A stretch of 64,000 bases of DNA from an uncultured Oscillospiraceae bacterium (GCA_904397845.1 CAJFOX010000019.1:1-64000); one strand, 5' to 3'. Positions 23,699-33,107 are shown, counted from the stretch's first letter. The notes: generated by a model not told the origin, from the letters alone. Program-made: numbers and translations.

Positions 23699-25105
23699 AT
23701 GATTCGAGAAAATGAGGCGCTGCTGGATCGTTTGAATATTGTGACAGATTTGGTGGTATTGTTTCTTTCTATTGTATTAAGCTATACGGTTCGGTTTCAT
23801 ATCTTTGATTCGACGGAAAATCATCTGCTGCTTTCCTATTATTTGTTGTTTGTACTGGCGCTTCTGCCGATTTATTATCTTATTTTCAGCACTTTTGACC
23901 TGATCTGTGTTTTTCGAACCCGCACTTTCAGCGAAGAGGTGGTCAAATTGATTCAAGCCAATACGGTAATGGCTGGAATCGTTACGGCAGTACTATTTGT
24001 TATGAAATGGCATTATCTGTCCCGCTGGGTGATGGTACAGTATTTCTTCATCAGCACGCTGTTTTTAGTGGGCAAACATTTTTTGATGCGGTGGCTGATG
24101 AGCTATCTGCGAGAAAAGGGATATCATAAAAAGACTCTGATTATCCTGGGATCCGGCGGCTCCGCCAGGGAATATCTGGAGACGATTCGTTCCCGCAAAG
24201 ACTACGTATACGACTATTTGGGCTATGTGTCCAATTACGCCCGGCTGGACGGGGATTATCTGGGGGATTACGGGTCGCTGTATGAGGTGTTAAACGAACG
24301 TAAGCCGGAGGAATTGATCTGTGCGCTGGACATCAGTGAAGCCGGATATCTGGAACAGATCATGTCCGACTGTGAAAAAACCGGAACAAAGGTTTCGATT
24401 ATTCCCTTTTGTTATCGGTATATTCCCAGCCGGCCCTATATTGATCAAATTGACCGAATTCCTCTGATTAATATTCGAAAGATCCCTCTGGACAATTATG
24501 CCAACGCCTTCCTCAAGCGTGCCATGGATTTTTTCGGCGCTTTGATTTTGCTGATTTTATCTTCTCCAATCCTGTTGGTGACTGCCATCGGCGTTAAGCT
24601 GACCTCGCCAGGGCCTGTGATTTTTAAGCAGGAGCGGGTGGGGTTGAATAAGGAACTGTTCACCATGTATAAATTCCGTTCTATGATCGTCAACGATCAG
24701 TCCGACACCGCATGGAGTACCAATGAGGATCCTCGAAAGACAAAATTCGGAGCCTTTATACGCAAATATTCCATTGATGAGCTGCCGCAGCTTTATAATG
24801 TGCTGAAAGGGGACATGAGCCTGGTCGGTCCACGCCCGGAACTGCCATATTTTGTAGAAAACTTTCAAAAAAGCGTTCCACTTTATATGGTAAAGCATCA
24901 GGTAAAGCCGGGTATCACTGGGCTGGCGCAAGTAAAAGGCTATCGTGGGGATACTTCTATCCCGAAAAGGATTGAATGGGATGTGTATTATATTGAAAAT
25001 TGGAGCCTGTTTTTGGATGTCAAAATCTTATTGATGACAGTTTTCAAGGGCTTGAGAAACGAGGAAGTTCTACCTGGCAGCGGAGAAAAGGAGAAGGAGA
25101 AATAG
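23699..25105 (+). CDS. Undecaprenyl-phosphate sugar transferase (PGT, WbaP/EpsE type)
   Basis: The 468-residue protein is a complete polyisoprenyl-phosphate hexose-1-phosphate transferase. It has four or five N-terminal membrane helices, a CoA-binding-like Rossmann region (LIILGSGGSAREYLETI), one more helix (FFGALILLILSSPILLV), and the catalytic domain. That domain carries SPGPVIFKQERVG, MYKFRSM, the Asp-Glu pair in YSIDELPQLYNVLKGDMSLVGPRPE, and PGITGLAQVKGYRG. It loads the first sugar phosphate onto undecaprenyl phosphate to start an exopolysaccharide or capsule repeat unit. It heads a three-gene operon with a polymerase/ligase and a glycosyltransferase, at 2 bases and a 1-base overlap. Confidence 0.94.
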   Translation: MIRENEALLDRLNIVTDLVVLFLSIVLSYTVRFHIFDSTENHLLLSYYLLFVLALLPIYYLIFSTFDLICVFRTRTFSEEVVKLIQANTVMAGIVTAVLFVMKWHYLSRWVMVQYFFISTLFLVGKHFLMRWLMSYLREKGYHKKTLIILGSGGSAREYLETIRSRKDYVYDYLGYVSNYARLDGDYLGDYGSLYEVLNERKPEELICALDISEAGYLEQIMSDCEKTGTKVSIIPFCYRYIPSRPYIDQIDRIPLINIRKIPLDNYANAFLKRAMDFFGALILLILSSPILLVTAIGVKLTSPGPVIFKQERVGLNKELFTMYKFRSMIVNDQSDTAWSTNEDPRKTKFGAFIRKYSIDELPQLYNVLKGDMSLVGPRPELPYFVENFQKSVPLYMVKHQVKPGITGLAQVKGYRGDTSIPKRIEWDVYYIENWSLFLDVKILLMTVFKGLRNEEVLPGSGEKEKEK

Positions 25106-25107
25106 CG

Positions 25108-26934
25108 GTGGAAAAAGGCTTTATCTGGGAAAGAAAAAAGAAAAACTGGTTGTTTTTTCCCGTTGCGCTTTTGTTGGCGGTTATGCCGTTTGTGATCCGG
25201 GCGACACAGCATTTTCTAAGCGGGGATTTGTATCGTTTATTCCTTGTCAATCGAAAAACGGAGATTTTCTCTCAGTATCGCGCCCGGTTTTTATGGATTA
25301 TGGCAGCGGTGATGCTGGTTTTGTTGTTAGTATGCTGCAAAAAGCTTTTTGCGGGAATCGATCGGCTGGGCTGGTTTTATTTTGCAGCATGCGGTGTTTT
25401 TCTGTTGTGCTTGGTTCTTTCCGCTCTTTTTTCCGATCATCGGGACACGGCCTTGTGGGGAATGTATGACAGGGCAGAGGGGATGGTCACACAGATTTGC
25501 TATTTGATTTTATTCTTGTATACGGCTCTTTCTTACCGGTCGGCACAGGATTTGAAGCTGTTGATGGCGGCAATGGGCATTTTGATTGCGATCAATGCAG
25601 TCATGGGCATTTCCCAGTTTGCAGGGCATGATTTCATGACCAGCGACTGGGTGAATAACTTGGTGGTACCGGATGAGATTGGCGGAAAAATCAGTACGCT
25701 CCAATTTGAAAAGGCGAAGATGTATGGTACGGCCAACCATTATAATTACCTGGGAAGCATTGCAGCTATGACATTCCCCGTATGTACGGTGCTGGCGCTG
25801 TTTGAAAAACGCTGGAAGTTCCGGATTCCGTTAATCCTGGCGGCGCTGCTCTCTTTGATGCTGTTGCTGGGTTCCACTTCAAGGGCTGGCCTGATTGGTG
25901 TGGCTGCGGCTATGGTATTGGCCGTGATCTTTTTTCGCCGCCTTCTGCTTCGGCATTGGAAACTGGTGCTTTCTGCCATCGGCGGATTGCTAGTCATAAC
26001 GATTGGTGTGAATTTGATCCTGCACAATGCCATTTTTGAACGGATTCCTATGCTTTTTGACGATATCCGGACTATTTTTTCGGATACGTCCGACTTTGAT
26101 TACAAAGACTATATTCCGATCCGCTCTGTGGAAAATACGCCGTCCGGCGCTGTTATTACCGTGCAAAAAGACGCGTTATCCCTTTCGGTGGAAGACGGAG
26201 AGGTCGTTTTCCGGGATCAGTCGGGGCAAGAGGTTCCTTTTACGCAAAATGATGACGGCGTTTTCGTCACGCAGAATCCTGCGTTTGCCGATCTTTCCTT
26301 CCGCCCTGTCAAATCGGTAGAGGGGAATACCCCTTATACATACCTGCGTCTTCTTTATAATGGAAAGCAGCTGCTACAGTTTTATTATGATGAGACCCAG
26401 GTCTATCTTGCAGAAATAGACTCTACTGATCCCATGACGCTGGAAGAGCCCCCCATCGCCGGCTTTTTGAAAGGAAAAGAGCTGATAGGATCGATGCGTG
26501 GCTATATCTGGTCTCGAACCATCCCCATTTTACCCGATTACCTGGTGCTGGGTGCCGGACCGGATTGCTTTTTGTATGAATTTCCGCAGGACGATATTTT
26601 GGGCAAGCTGTATGCTTATGGCACCGGCAGTATTGTAGTTGACAAACCGCACAACCTGTACCTGCAAATTTTCGTCAATGAAGGTGGCATAGCGCTTCTG
26701 GCATTTTTAGCGGTCTGCGTATCTTATCTATGGGACTGCTTTCGTCTGTACGGCGGGCATCGGCAGAACCGGAACGGCCTTCGGGGGATTGCGGTGGGAT
26801 TAGGTGTTGCCGGTTATCTATTTGCCGGGTTTTTTAATGATTCTACCGTCATGACTTCGACCATGTTCTGGATTTTGTTGGGTGTTGGCGTTGGCATGAA
26901 CCGGCAATATCGAAAAGAAAGCGTGGGACTGTGA
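25108..26934 (+). CDS. O-antigen ligase/polymerase-family membrane protein
   Basis: The frame opens 108 bases earlier in the track, but GGAGAAGGAG and the end of the preceding gene select the GTG at 25108, giving 608 residues. About twelve membrane helices are visible. The large extracytoplasmic loop contains the Wzy_C-type signature region (LGAGPDCFLYEFP, then DKPHNLYLQIFVNEGG), with the conserved His. An unusual feature is an insert of about 100 residues (roughly 350-460) of beta-rich, soluble sequence ahead of that motif, not usual in Wzy or WaaL proteins. The protein should polymerise or ligate lipid-linked repeat units at the outer face of the membrane. Confidence 0.88.
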   Translation: MEKGFIWERKKKNWLFFPVALLLAVMPFVIRATQHFLSGDLYRLFLVNRKTEIFSQYRARFLWIMAAVMLVLLLVCCKKLFAGIDRLGWFYFAACGVFLLCLVLSALFSDHRDTALWGMYDRAEGMVTQICYLILFLYTALSYRSAQDLKLLMAAMGILIAINAVMGISQFAGHDFMTSDWVNNLVVPDEIGGKISTLQFEKAKMYGTANHYNYLGSIAAMTFPVCTVLALFEKRWKFRIPLILAALLSLMLLLGSTSRAGLIGVAAAMVLAVIFFRRLLLRHWKLVLSAIGGLLVITIGVNLILHNAIFERIPMLFDDIRTIFSDTSDFDYKDYIPIRSVENTPSGAVITVQKDALSLSVEDGEVVFRDQSGQEVPFTQNDDGVFVTQNPAFADLSFRPVKSVEGNTPYTYLRLLYNGKQLLQFYYDETQVYLAEIDSTDPMTLEEPPIAGFLKGKELIGSMRGYIWSRTIPILPDYLVLGAGPDCFLYEFPQDDILGKLYAYGTGSIVVDKPHNLYLQIFVNEGGIALLAFLAVCVSYLWDCFRLYGGHRQNRNGLRGIAVGLGVAGYLFAGFFNDSTVMTSTMFWILLGVGVGMNRQYRKESVGL

Positions 26935-28076
26935 TGGCAAAAAAAATCCTGTATGTAGCTTCGACTTTCGGGCATTTAAGGACGTTTCATATCCCCTATC
27001 TGAACGCGCTTCTATCCCAGGGAAGCGAGGTTCACGTTATGGGAGCGGGAGACCCGGTCGGTTTTCCGGACGGCGTGACGGCAATCCCGATCCCATTTGA
27101 AAAAAAGATGACTTCTTTGGGCAATTTTAGGTGTGCTTTCCAAATCCGAAAATGGATCCGCAAAGAGGGATATGACCTGGTCAGCGTCCATACATCACTG
27201 GCAGCATTTTTTACCCGGCTGGGGATTCTGCTCAGCGGCCGGCGGCCTTGGGTCATTAATACTGTACACGGGTATCTGTTTGACGAAAATACCTCTTGGA
27301 AAAAACGTATCATTTTGCTGGCTGCGGAAAAATTGACCCGCCCAGTGACCAATGTAGTAGCGGTGATGAACCGGCAGGATGAGCAGATTGCGCAGAAGCA
27401 TCATTTATATAAAGAACAGCTGGTTTTTATCGACGGCATGGGAGTCGATGTTTCCCGTTTTGAAAAAAGCGACGAAACGATCAGGGCAGTACAGGCTTTG
27501 CGGCGGGAATATTTCCTTTTGCCGCAGGAGTTTGTTATGGTATGTGCAGCGGAGTTTTCCGACCGGAAAAACCAGATGTTCTTGATCCGGGCTATCCGGC
27601 GGCTGAAACAGGAGGGGATTCCCTGCAGGTTGATTCTGGTAGGAGAGGGAGAGCAATTTGAAAGGACAAAGTCCTTGGCGGTTCGGCTTTCGGTTCGCAA
27701 AGAGGTCCGTTTCCCCGGCTACACGCGTGATTTGGCCCCTTATTTTTATCTGGCTGATGCAAGCGTATCTGCCAGTAGAATCGAAGGGCTGCCGTTTCAG
27801 ATTATGGAGGCTATGGCCTGCGGACTTCCGGTTATCGCGAGCCGGATCAAGGGTCATGAGGATTTGATCGAACCGGGTGTCAACGGCCTGTTGTTTGATT
27901 TTGACGATGAGGAGGCTTTTTGCCAGGCCGTCCGGCAGCTGTATGAGGATAAGAAGTTGCGGGAAAAAATGGGAAGGGCAGGGCAGGAAAAAGTACAGCG
28001 GTACCGGCTGGAGAGGGTTCTGCCGGAAAATATGAAAAAGCTGTATGCAGAAACGTCGCCGGAACAGGAATCATGA
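26934..28076 (+). CDS. Glycosyltransferase family 4
   Basis: The ATG at 26934 overlaps the preceding stop (TGATG), giving 380 residues; the track begins at a GTG three bases earlier. It is a GT-B fold retaining transferase: N-terminal ILYVASTFGHLRTFHIPYL, a middle block NTVHGYLFDE, and the C-terminal nucleotide-sugar site RIEGLPFQIMEAMACGLPVIAS ending in GVNGLLFDFDD. It resembles EpsD-type transferases that extend lipid-linked oligosaccharides on the cytosolic side. It is the last gene of the cluster. Donor and acceptor sugars cannot be deduced. Confidence 0.93.
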   Translation: MAKKILYVASTFGHLRTFHIPYLNALLSQGSEVHVMGAGDPVGFPDGVTAIPIPFEKKMTSLGNFRCAFQIRKWIRKEGYDLVSVHTSLAAFFTRLGILLSGRRPWVINTVHGYLFDENTSWKKRIILLAAEKLTRPVTNVVAVMNRQDEQIAQKHHLYKEQLVFIDGMGVDVSRFEKSDETIRAVQALRREYFLLPQEFVMVCAAEFSDRKNQMFLIRAIRRLKQEGIPCRLILVGEGEQFERTKSLAVRLSVRKEVRFPGYTRDLAPYFYLADASVSASRIEGLPFQIMEAMACGLPVIASRIKGHEDLIEPGVNGLLFDFDDEEAFCQAVRQLYEDKKLREKMGRAGQEKVQRYRLERVLPENMKKLYAETSPEQES

Positions 28077-28218
28077 TTGGGCGCGCAGTAGGCGGAAAGG
28101 CCTGCTGCGCCGTTTGTTTTTTGGAAAGGAATTTGACGTTTCCTTCATGAAAAAAATTTTTCCGTAACGGTCGGCATCCGTAGAATAGCTGGGAGAGGTG
28201 CTATTGAAAAGAAAATAT

Positions 28219-28272
28219 TTGACAAATCCAGTTTAAAATTATACAATGAAGAAAATGACGCTACAAATGTAG
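28219..28272 (+). promoter_or_regulatory. Promoter with a BlaI-type operator
   Basis: TTGACA (28219-28224), 17 bases, TACAAT (28242-28247). Downstream, CTACAAATGTAG (28261-28272) is the TACA-N2-TGTA dyad bound by BlaI/MecI regulators. It touches the AGGAG ribosome-binding site. Autoregulation of the pair is strongly implied. Confidence 0.78.
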
Positions 28273-28283
28273 GAGAATGCTGT

Positions 28284-28664
28284 ATGAAAATGAGAAAGCT
28301 ACCGGAATCGGAACTGGAAATTATGATTGCATTGTGGGAAGCGGACGGCCCTGTGCCGCGTAATTATTTTGATAGAAAATTAAAGGAAAGAAAAAATTGG
28401 GCGGATTCTACGATTTTAAGCTTGTTGGGCAGGCTTCAGGAAAAAGGCTTCTTGTCCAGTAGCAAGCAGGGAAACCGCAACCTTTATGTGCCGCTTGTTT
28501 CAGAAGAGGAATACTTGGCTTATGAAGACAGGAATTTCCTCCAAAAGCTTCACGGAAATTCCATTCGAAATCTGGTGGCCTCCATGGTCGAAAGCCGGGA
28601 CTTGACTCAATCCGATTTAGATGATCTGCAGCACTACCTGGATCAGATGAAAAAGGAGAAATAG
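28284..28664 (+). CDS. BlaI/MecI/CopY-family repressor
   Basis: The 126-residue winged-helix repressor starts with LPESELEIMIALWEADGPV, the family signature, continues with TILSLLGRLQEKGFLSS in the recognition helix and ends in a dimerisation helix. In this family the repressor is cleaved or released when a membrane M56 protease of the BlaR1 type senses a signal. Such a protease follows 3 bases after the stop. AGGAG lies 8 bases before the ATG. The target genes beyond its own operon are not visible here, and no beta-lactamase gene is nearby. Confidence 0.93.
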   Translation: MKMRKLPESELEIMIALWEADGPVPRNYFDRKLKERKNWADSTILSLLGRLQEKGFLSSSKQGNRNLYVPLVSEEEYLAYEDRNFLQKLHGNSIRNLVASMVESRDLTQSDLDDLQHYLDQMKKEK

Positions 28665-28667
28665 CAT

Positions 28668-31292
28668 ATGGTGGGCCTGTTTGCAAATCTCATGCGCGTT
28701 ACGCTGAACATGTCGGCGTTGGCAGCACTGATTTTGTTTTGTACCCCGCTTTTAAAAAAGAGATATTCGGCCAGCTGGCGTTATTGGGTTTGGATGGTCA
28801 TTACCGTGCGTCTTTTGATTCCCTTTCAAATGCCTGCGATCGAATTACCGGATTTGAGCGGACCGTTCCAGTCCGCTATATCTGCCGCATGGACAGCGCC
28901 ACAGGATTCGAAAACGCAGATTTCTCAGGAAGCGGAGGGGCAGACTCGGCAGGATGCCCCTACCTTGCAAGAACAGTCGAACCAGATAGAACAACAGAAA
29001 ACTTCTGAATCAAGTTCCCTGGCAGAGAAGAAAGCGCAGACGGTTCAAACAGAGCATTTATGGTCGGATTGGAAGACAAAGCTGCAGACGTTCCCATGGA
29101 AAGAAGCGGGAGTTGTCATTTGGGGGTTGGGCGCCGTGGCGGTACTGGCGATCCGCCTGGTATCCTACTGCAGAGTTCGGTGTGTTTTGCGTGCCTATGC
29201 GCGGCCGCTTCAGAATCCTGATTGTCAGACTATTTTGGAGGAAATCCAAAATGAACTGGGGTATCACGGTCCGCTGCGCCTGATGTGCTGCCCGGCGGCA
29301 GCTTCCCCGATGGTGAGTGGCTTGTACCGTCCGTTGCTGCTGCTGCCCCGGCAGGATTATCCGATTATGACGCTCAAGATGATTTTCCGGCACGAACTGG
29401 TTCATGTGATGCGTCATGATTTGTGGTATAAGCTTTTACTGGTTGCGGTGTCTACCGTGCACTGGTTTAACCCGATTATCCATTGGATGGTTCGTGCGGC
29501 AGACCGGGATCTGGAGATTTCCTGCGATGAAAGGGTGACTCGACAGAAGGACAAGGCTTTTCGCATCCAATACAGCGAGGCGATTTTTGAAGTGTTGCAG
29601 CAGGGGGTTGGACGGCGCTTTCTTTTTACCACTGGTTTTTGCAATGAGAAAAAAACGTTGATGCAGCGTTTTTCTGCCATATTTGACACTGATCGGAAAC
29701 CTCGGGGCGCTGTAGTAATGAGCGTTGTCTTGGTCGCGTGCCTACTGACCGGCAGCTTGTTCGGCTGCCGGGCCGACTCGATGCAGACGGCGTCGCTGCC
29801 GGAAGGATTGGCTTCTTCTCAACTTCTTACTGGCAGTACCGGCATAAATGTGGAAGAGGAAGCGCTGGCACAAATGGATTGGACCGCACAGTTATATGAA
29901 ACCTATCGTTTTGGCCATGACCTGGCAGAGTCCGAAGCGCCGGAGGGAGAGGCCGATCTCGGATATGGCTATCTGAAAGAAAAAGGGCTGCTGGATCCAT
30001 ATCTGGATGCGTCAGGCTGGGCGTACGATATCCCATTTGACCAGTTGGCGGAGATCCAAGATTTCTTTATGGTTTCCCCCGTCAGCCGCCCAGACGATGC
30101 AGGTTGGCTCAACCGTTATTCCACGGATTACGCAGAGGATGACCGCTTTGCCTTTTCGTTGGAGAAAAGCGGGGTGAAACAGAAGGAAAACGGGGATATC
30201 ATCATTGATTACCGTCGTTTGGCAGGTGAATCGCATCTGCGCCCGGTACGTTATGTATTCCGTCCTGTTACGGTGCAGAAGGTACCGGAAGCGCTGAAAG
30301 AGGATTTTTCAGAGGGAGACGTTGTATATCAGATTGTCGGCGTAACGAATTTGGATATGGAGCAGCAGCCGGGGCGGCAAACGATTGAGATATCCAATGT
30401 ACAGGAATTATTGGAGGCTGCTGAACGGATTAACGCAGGTGGTTGGCTGAATCAGTATGATACCTATTTGCTGACGGCGGACATTGATCTGTCCGGTGTC
30501 GTGTTCACCCCCATGGGGCAAAACGAGCGTTATTTAGGCCATTGGGACGATGACGATGCCAGAGATCCAACTTTGCGGGGATTCAACGGCGTTTTTGACG
30601 GGCAGGGCCATACCATTTCCGGGTTGCGGTTGGAAGCATCCGAGCAGGACTATCTGGCCGATCCGGACTATGCGCCCGACGGCATTGGCCTGTTCTCTCT
30701 TATCGGTTCAGATGGTGTGGTGAAAAACCTGAATCTGAAAGAATGTATAGTGACTTCTCCATGCCAGTATGGGTCGGAGTACGGCGCGGCGGGCCTTTTG
30801 GCGGGAACGTGCAATGGAACGCTGGAGTCGGTGTCAGTAGAGGGAACAGTAGAAGGCGGTTATGAGGTGGGAGGCATTGCGGGCCAAATAGGAGGCAGCG
30901 CCAGTCACTGTAAGGCTTCGGTAACAGTCAGCGGATTTGGCGAGGTTGGTGCTTTTGCGGGTTCCTTTTGTTATGGGGAGCTAGAAGATTGTACGGCGTC
31001 TGGTCAAGTTCTCTCCATTCAGGCGCAGGATGTGAACAATCAGGAAGCACCGCCCAAAAGCATCGGCGGCTTTATTGGATTTAGCGTGCAGGGAACGGTG
31101 ATTGACTGCGAGGCTTCTGTGTACGTTTCGACAACGGTCAGCTCTAACTGGGTTGGTGCTTTTGCTGGATATGTTCAGAGCTTTCGGGCAGAAAGCTGCA
31201 TGTATGATGCACAAAAAGCATCGGGCTGGAAGACGGTCGGTGTCGTATACAATACCTCGGCGGATGACCAGCAGGATATCCAAGCGGCATAA
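28668..31292 (+). CDS. BlaR1-like M56 sensor protease with C-terminal GLUG beta-helix
   Basis: At 874 residues this is much longer than BlaR1 (about 600). The N-terminal part has membrane helices around the M56 zinc motif HELVH at 242-246 and the second ligand site ADRDLEISCDE. A further hydrophobic segment ending in LTGSLFGC (about 345-368) leads outside the cell. Instead of a penicillin-binding domain, the exterior carries about 200 residues of uncharacterised sequence (some of it resembling DUF-type sensor folds) and then, from about residue 570, GLUG-type repeats: GVFDGQGHTISGL, IGLFSLIG, YGAAGLLAG, GYEVGGIAGQIG, EVGAFAGSF, SIGGFIGFS, WVGAFAGYV. GLUG repeats form beta-helices in surface proteins that bind glycans or adhere. 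The likely signal is therefore a polymer, not a beta-lactam. Confidence 0.9.
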   Translation: MVGLFANLMRVTLNMSALAALILFCTPLLKKRYSASWRYWVWMVITVRLLIPFQMPAIELPDLSGPFQSAISAAWTAPQDSKTQISQEAEGQTRQDAPTLQEQSNQIEQQKTSESSSLAEKKAQTVQTEHLWSDWKTKLQTFPWKEAGVVIWGLGAVAVLAIRLVSYCRVRCVLRAYARPLQNPDCQTILEEIQNELGYHGPLRLMCCPAAASPMVSGLYRPLLLLPRQDYPIMTLKMIFRHELVHVMRHDLWYKLLLVAVSTVHWFNPIIHWMVRAADRDLEISCDERVTRQKDKAFRIQYSEAIFEVLQQGVGRRFLFTTGFCNEKKTLMQRFSAIFDTDRKPRGAVVMSVVLVACLLTGSLFGCRADSMQTASLPEGLASSQLLTGSTGINVEEEALAQMDWTAQLYETYRFGHDLAESEAPEGEADLGYGYLKEKGLLDPYLDASGWAYDIPFDQLAEIQDFFMVSPVSRPDDAGWLNRYSTDYAEDDRFAFSLEKSGVKQKENGDIIIDYRRLAGESHLRPVRYVFRPVTVQKVPEALKEDFSEGDVVYQIVGVTNLDMEQQPGRQTIEISNVQELLEAAERINAGGWLNQYDTYLLTADIDLSGVVFTPMGQNERYLGHWDDDDARDPTLRGFNGVFDGQGHTISGLRLEASEQDYLADPDYAPDGIGLFSLIGSDGVVKNLNLKECIVTSPCQYGSEYGAAGLLAGTCNGTLESVSVEGTVEGGYEVGGIAGQIGGSASHCKASVTVSGFGEVGAFAGSFCYGELEDCTASGQVLSIQAQDVNNQEAPPKSIGGFIGFSVQGTVIDCEASVYVSTTVSSNWVGAFAGYVQSFRAESCMYDAQKASGWKTVGVVYNTSADDQQDIQAA

Positions 31293-31312
31293 TAGAAACA
31301 ATAAAAGAAGAC

Positions 31313-31341
31313 AAAAGGAGATCCTATGGGATCTCCTTTTG
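31313..31341 (+). terminator. Terminator after the M56 sensor
   Basis: AAAAGGAGATCC-TATG-GGATCTCCTTTT forms a perfect stem followed by GTTCTG. Confidence 0.82.
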
Positions 31342-31453
31342 TTCTGCCGGCCCCAATAACAAAAAATGCCGGCGTTCGCGTTTGCTGTGGACAATGCGAA
31401 AAGACAGCGGTTTTGAAATGATGAAGAGAAACAGTGAATTCCAAGAAAACAAC

Positions 31454-31482
31454 TTGTATTTATCAAGCAGCTACGGTAAAAT
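31454..31482 (+). promoter_or_regulatory. Promoter of the DUF401 gene
   Basis: TTGTAT (31454-31459), 17 bases, TAAAAT (31477-31482). This is moderate agreement with the SigA consensus, about 190 bases before the start. The region 31342-31672 contains no gene that I can support. Confidence 0.5.
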
Positions 31483-31672
31483 AGAATCGGTTTCAGTTGA
31501 AAATCAGTTTTTCAGGCGGGTATGAGGGGTACGAAAATTCGAATGTGCAAACAGCGCAAGGCGATTTTTTCGCCGCCTGCCTGATTTTGCATGAAAAGAT
31601 TCAGTGCTGAAACAAGATTGCGTCATTGCAAAGATAATAATCAAACGGAAAGACTTTACGGAGGTTTTGTAT

Positions 31673-32917
31673 TTGGATCATTTTTCTTTTTTAACGTTTT
31701 GGGCGCAGTATGGCGATTTTATAAAATTAGCCCTTATTTTTGTGGGGATTATCATTCTGCTGAAATTTAAAATTCCGCTGTCCGGCGCCATCGGGATCGG
31801 AGCGGTGTTGACAGTGGTTTTGTACGGAATCCCTATTTGGGATGCCCTGCTGATTACTGGAAAATCCATGGTCGGTGAATCGACTATTATGGTTATTCTT
31901 AACTGCTATCTCATTACCTTTTTGCAGCGCATGATGGAACTGCGCGGCCATTTGGATTTGGCGCAGCGTTCCCTTTCGCGGCTGTTCAACAGCCGGCGGA
32001 TCAATGCGTCTATCGCACCGGTTTTTATCGGGTTATTGCCATCCCCCGGCGCTATTTTTATTGCGGGTTCCATGGTAGATACCGCTTGCGGGGATTATAT
32101 CAGCAAAGAGGATAAGACTTTTGTCGCGTCCTACTTCCGCCATATCCCAGAAAGCTTTTTGCCGACCTATTCTTCCATTATTTTAGCCTGCCAGCTGACG
32201 GGAGTGCAGATGGGGGCGTTTGTTCTGGGGATGGTGCCGATGGTGGCCTGCTTGATGTTGCTGGGCTATCTGTTTTATCTGCGCCGAGTGCCGAAAGAAA
32301 CAGGAGAAGCTGCTTCAACGGACAAGCTTGCAGACTTGCAGAGTCTATGCCGCAGCCTGTGGACAATTGCGGTTATCATTTTTTTGATCGTTGCATTCAA
32401 CGTTCCGGTATATATTGCTACAGTGGGAGTTATTGTTGTCTATTTCTTTACCAGCCGGTTTACTTGGCAGGAGATTAAGCCCTTTTTCTTATCTGCGTTG
32501 GAGTCCCGTATTGTCATCAATACCTTTGTGGTCATGATTTTCAAAGACCTTCTGACACACACCAATGTTATTACCGAATTGCCCGGCCTGTTTGAGGCGT
32601 TGCCTATTCCCAGCTTTTTAGTATTCGGCCTGATCTTTTTCATTGGCTCCATTGTTGCAGGATCCACCGCGATCATTACGCTGTGCCTGCCTATGGCGTT
32701 TGCTGCAGTGCCTGGTGCGGGCATGCCTTTGATGGTTTTTCTAATGAGCTGTACTTATACGGCGATGCAAATTTCCCCTACCCATTTATGCCTGACCCTG
32801 GCATGCGAGCATTTTAAAACGGATTTTGGTGCGCTGGTCAAACGGACCTTGCCGATTATCGGTATTTTCTACATAATTTTAACAGGATACTATCTGCTTT
32901 TGAACCTGTTTTTTTGA
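31673..32917 (+). CDS. DUF401/TIGR00529 integral membrane transporter
   Basis: GGAGG at 31660 selects a TTG at 31673, not the track's upstream start, giving 414 residues with about ten membrane helices. The pattern IGLLPSPGAIFIAGSMVD, GEST near residue 70, and the repeated half GSIVAGSTAIITLCLPMAF match the DUF401 family, distantly related to ion-transporter/GntP-like carriers with two inverted halves. The family has no agreed substrate; carboxylate or nutrient uptake is suspected. It is single, followed by two terminators. Confidence 0.86.
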   Translation: MDHFSFLTFWAQYGDFIKLALIFVGIIILLKFKIPLSGAIGIGAVLTVVLYGIPIWDALLITGKSMVGESTIMVILNCYLITFLQRMMELRGHLDLAQRSLSRLFNSRRINASIAPVFIGLLPSPGAIFIAGSMVDTACGDYISKEDKTFVASYFRHIPESFLPTYSSIILACQLTGVQMGAFVLGMVPMVACLMLLGYLFYLRRVPKETGEAASTDKLADLQSLCRSLWTIAVIIFLIVAFNVPVYIATVGVIVVYFFTSRFTWQEIKPFFLSALESRIVINTFVVMIFKDLLTHTNVITELPGLFEALPIPSFLVFGLIFFIGSIVAGSTAIITLCLPMAFAAVPGAGMPLMVFLMSCTYTAMQISPTHLCLTLACEHFKTDFGALVKRTLPIIGIFYIILTGYYLLLNLFF

Positions 32918-32929
32918 CAGCTTTCTTGG

Positions 32930-32968
32930 AAAAAGGGCAAAACCCTTTAAGGGTTTTGCCCTTTTTGT
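32930..32968 (+). terminator. Terminator after the DUF401 gene
   Basis: AAAAAGGGCAAAACCCTT pairs with AAGGGTTTTGCCCTTTTT, a nearly perfect stem. Confidence 0.93.
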
Positions 32969-33022
32969 TTGGCCTAAATACAGAGGCAAAACTGCGTTTC
33001 AACCTATCTTTTTCGGCCATAC

Positions 33023-33071
33023 AAAAAGCCCGGCTTTGCAAATGCTTTTGCTTGTGAAACCGGGCTTTTTT
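33023..33071 (-). terminator. Terminator after gltX
   Basis: AAAAAGCCCGG-CTTTG and CTTGTGAAA-CCGGGCTTTTTT form a long stem; on the minus strand it lies 37 bases beyond the gltX stop and has a T-tract. Confidence 0.8.
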
Positions 33072-33107
33072 GCTTTTGGATTTCTTTTGCGAAGAACGAT
33101 ACCACGC

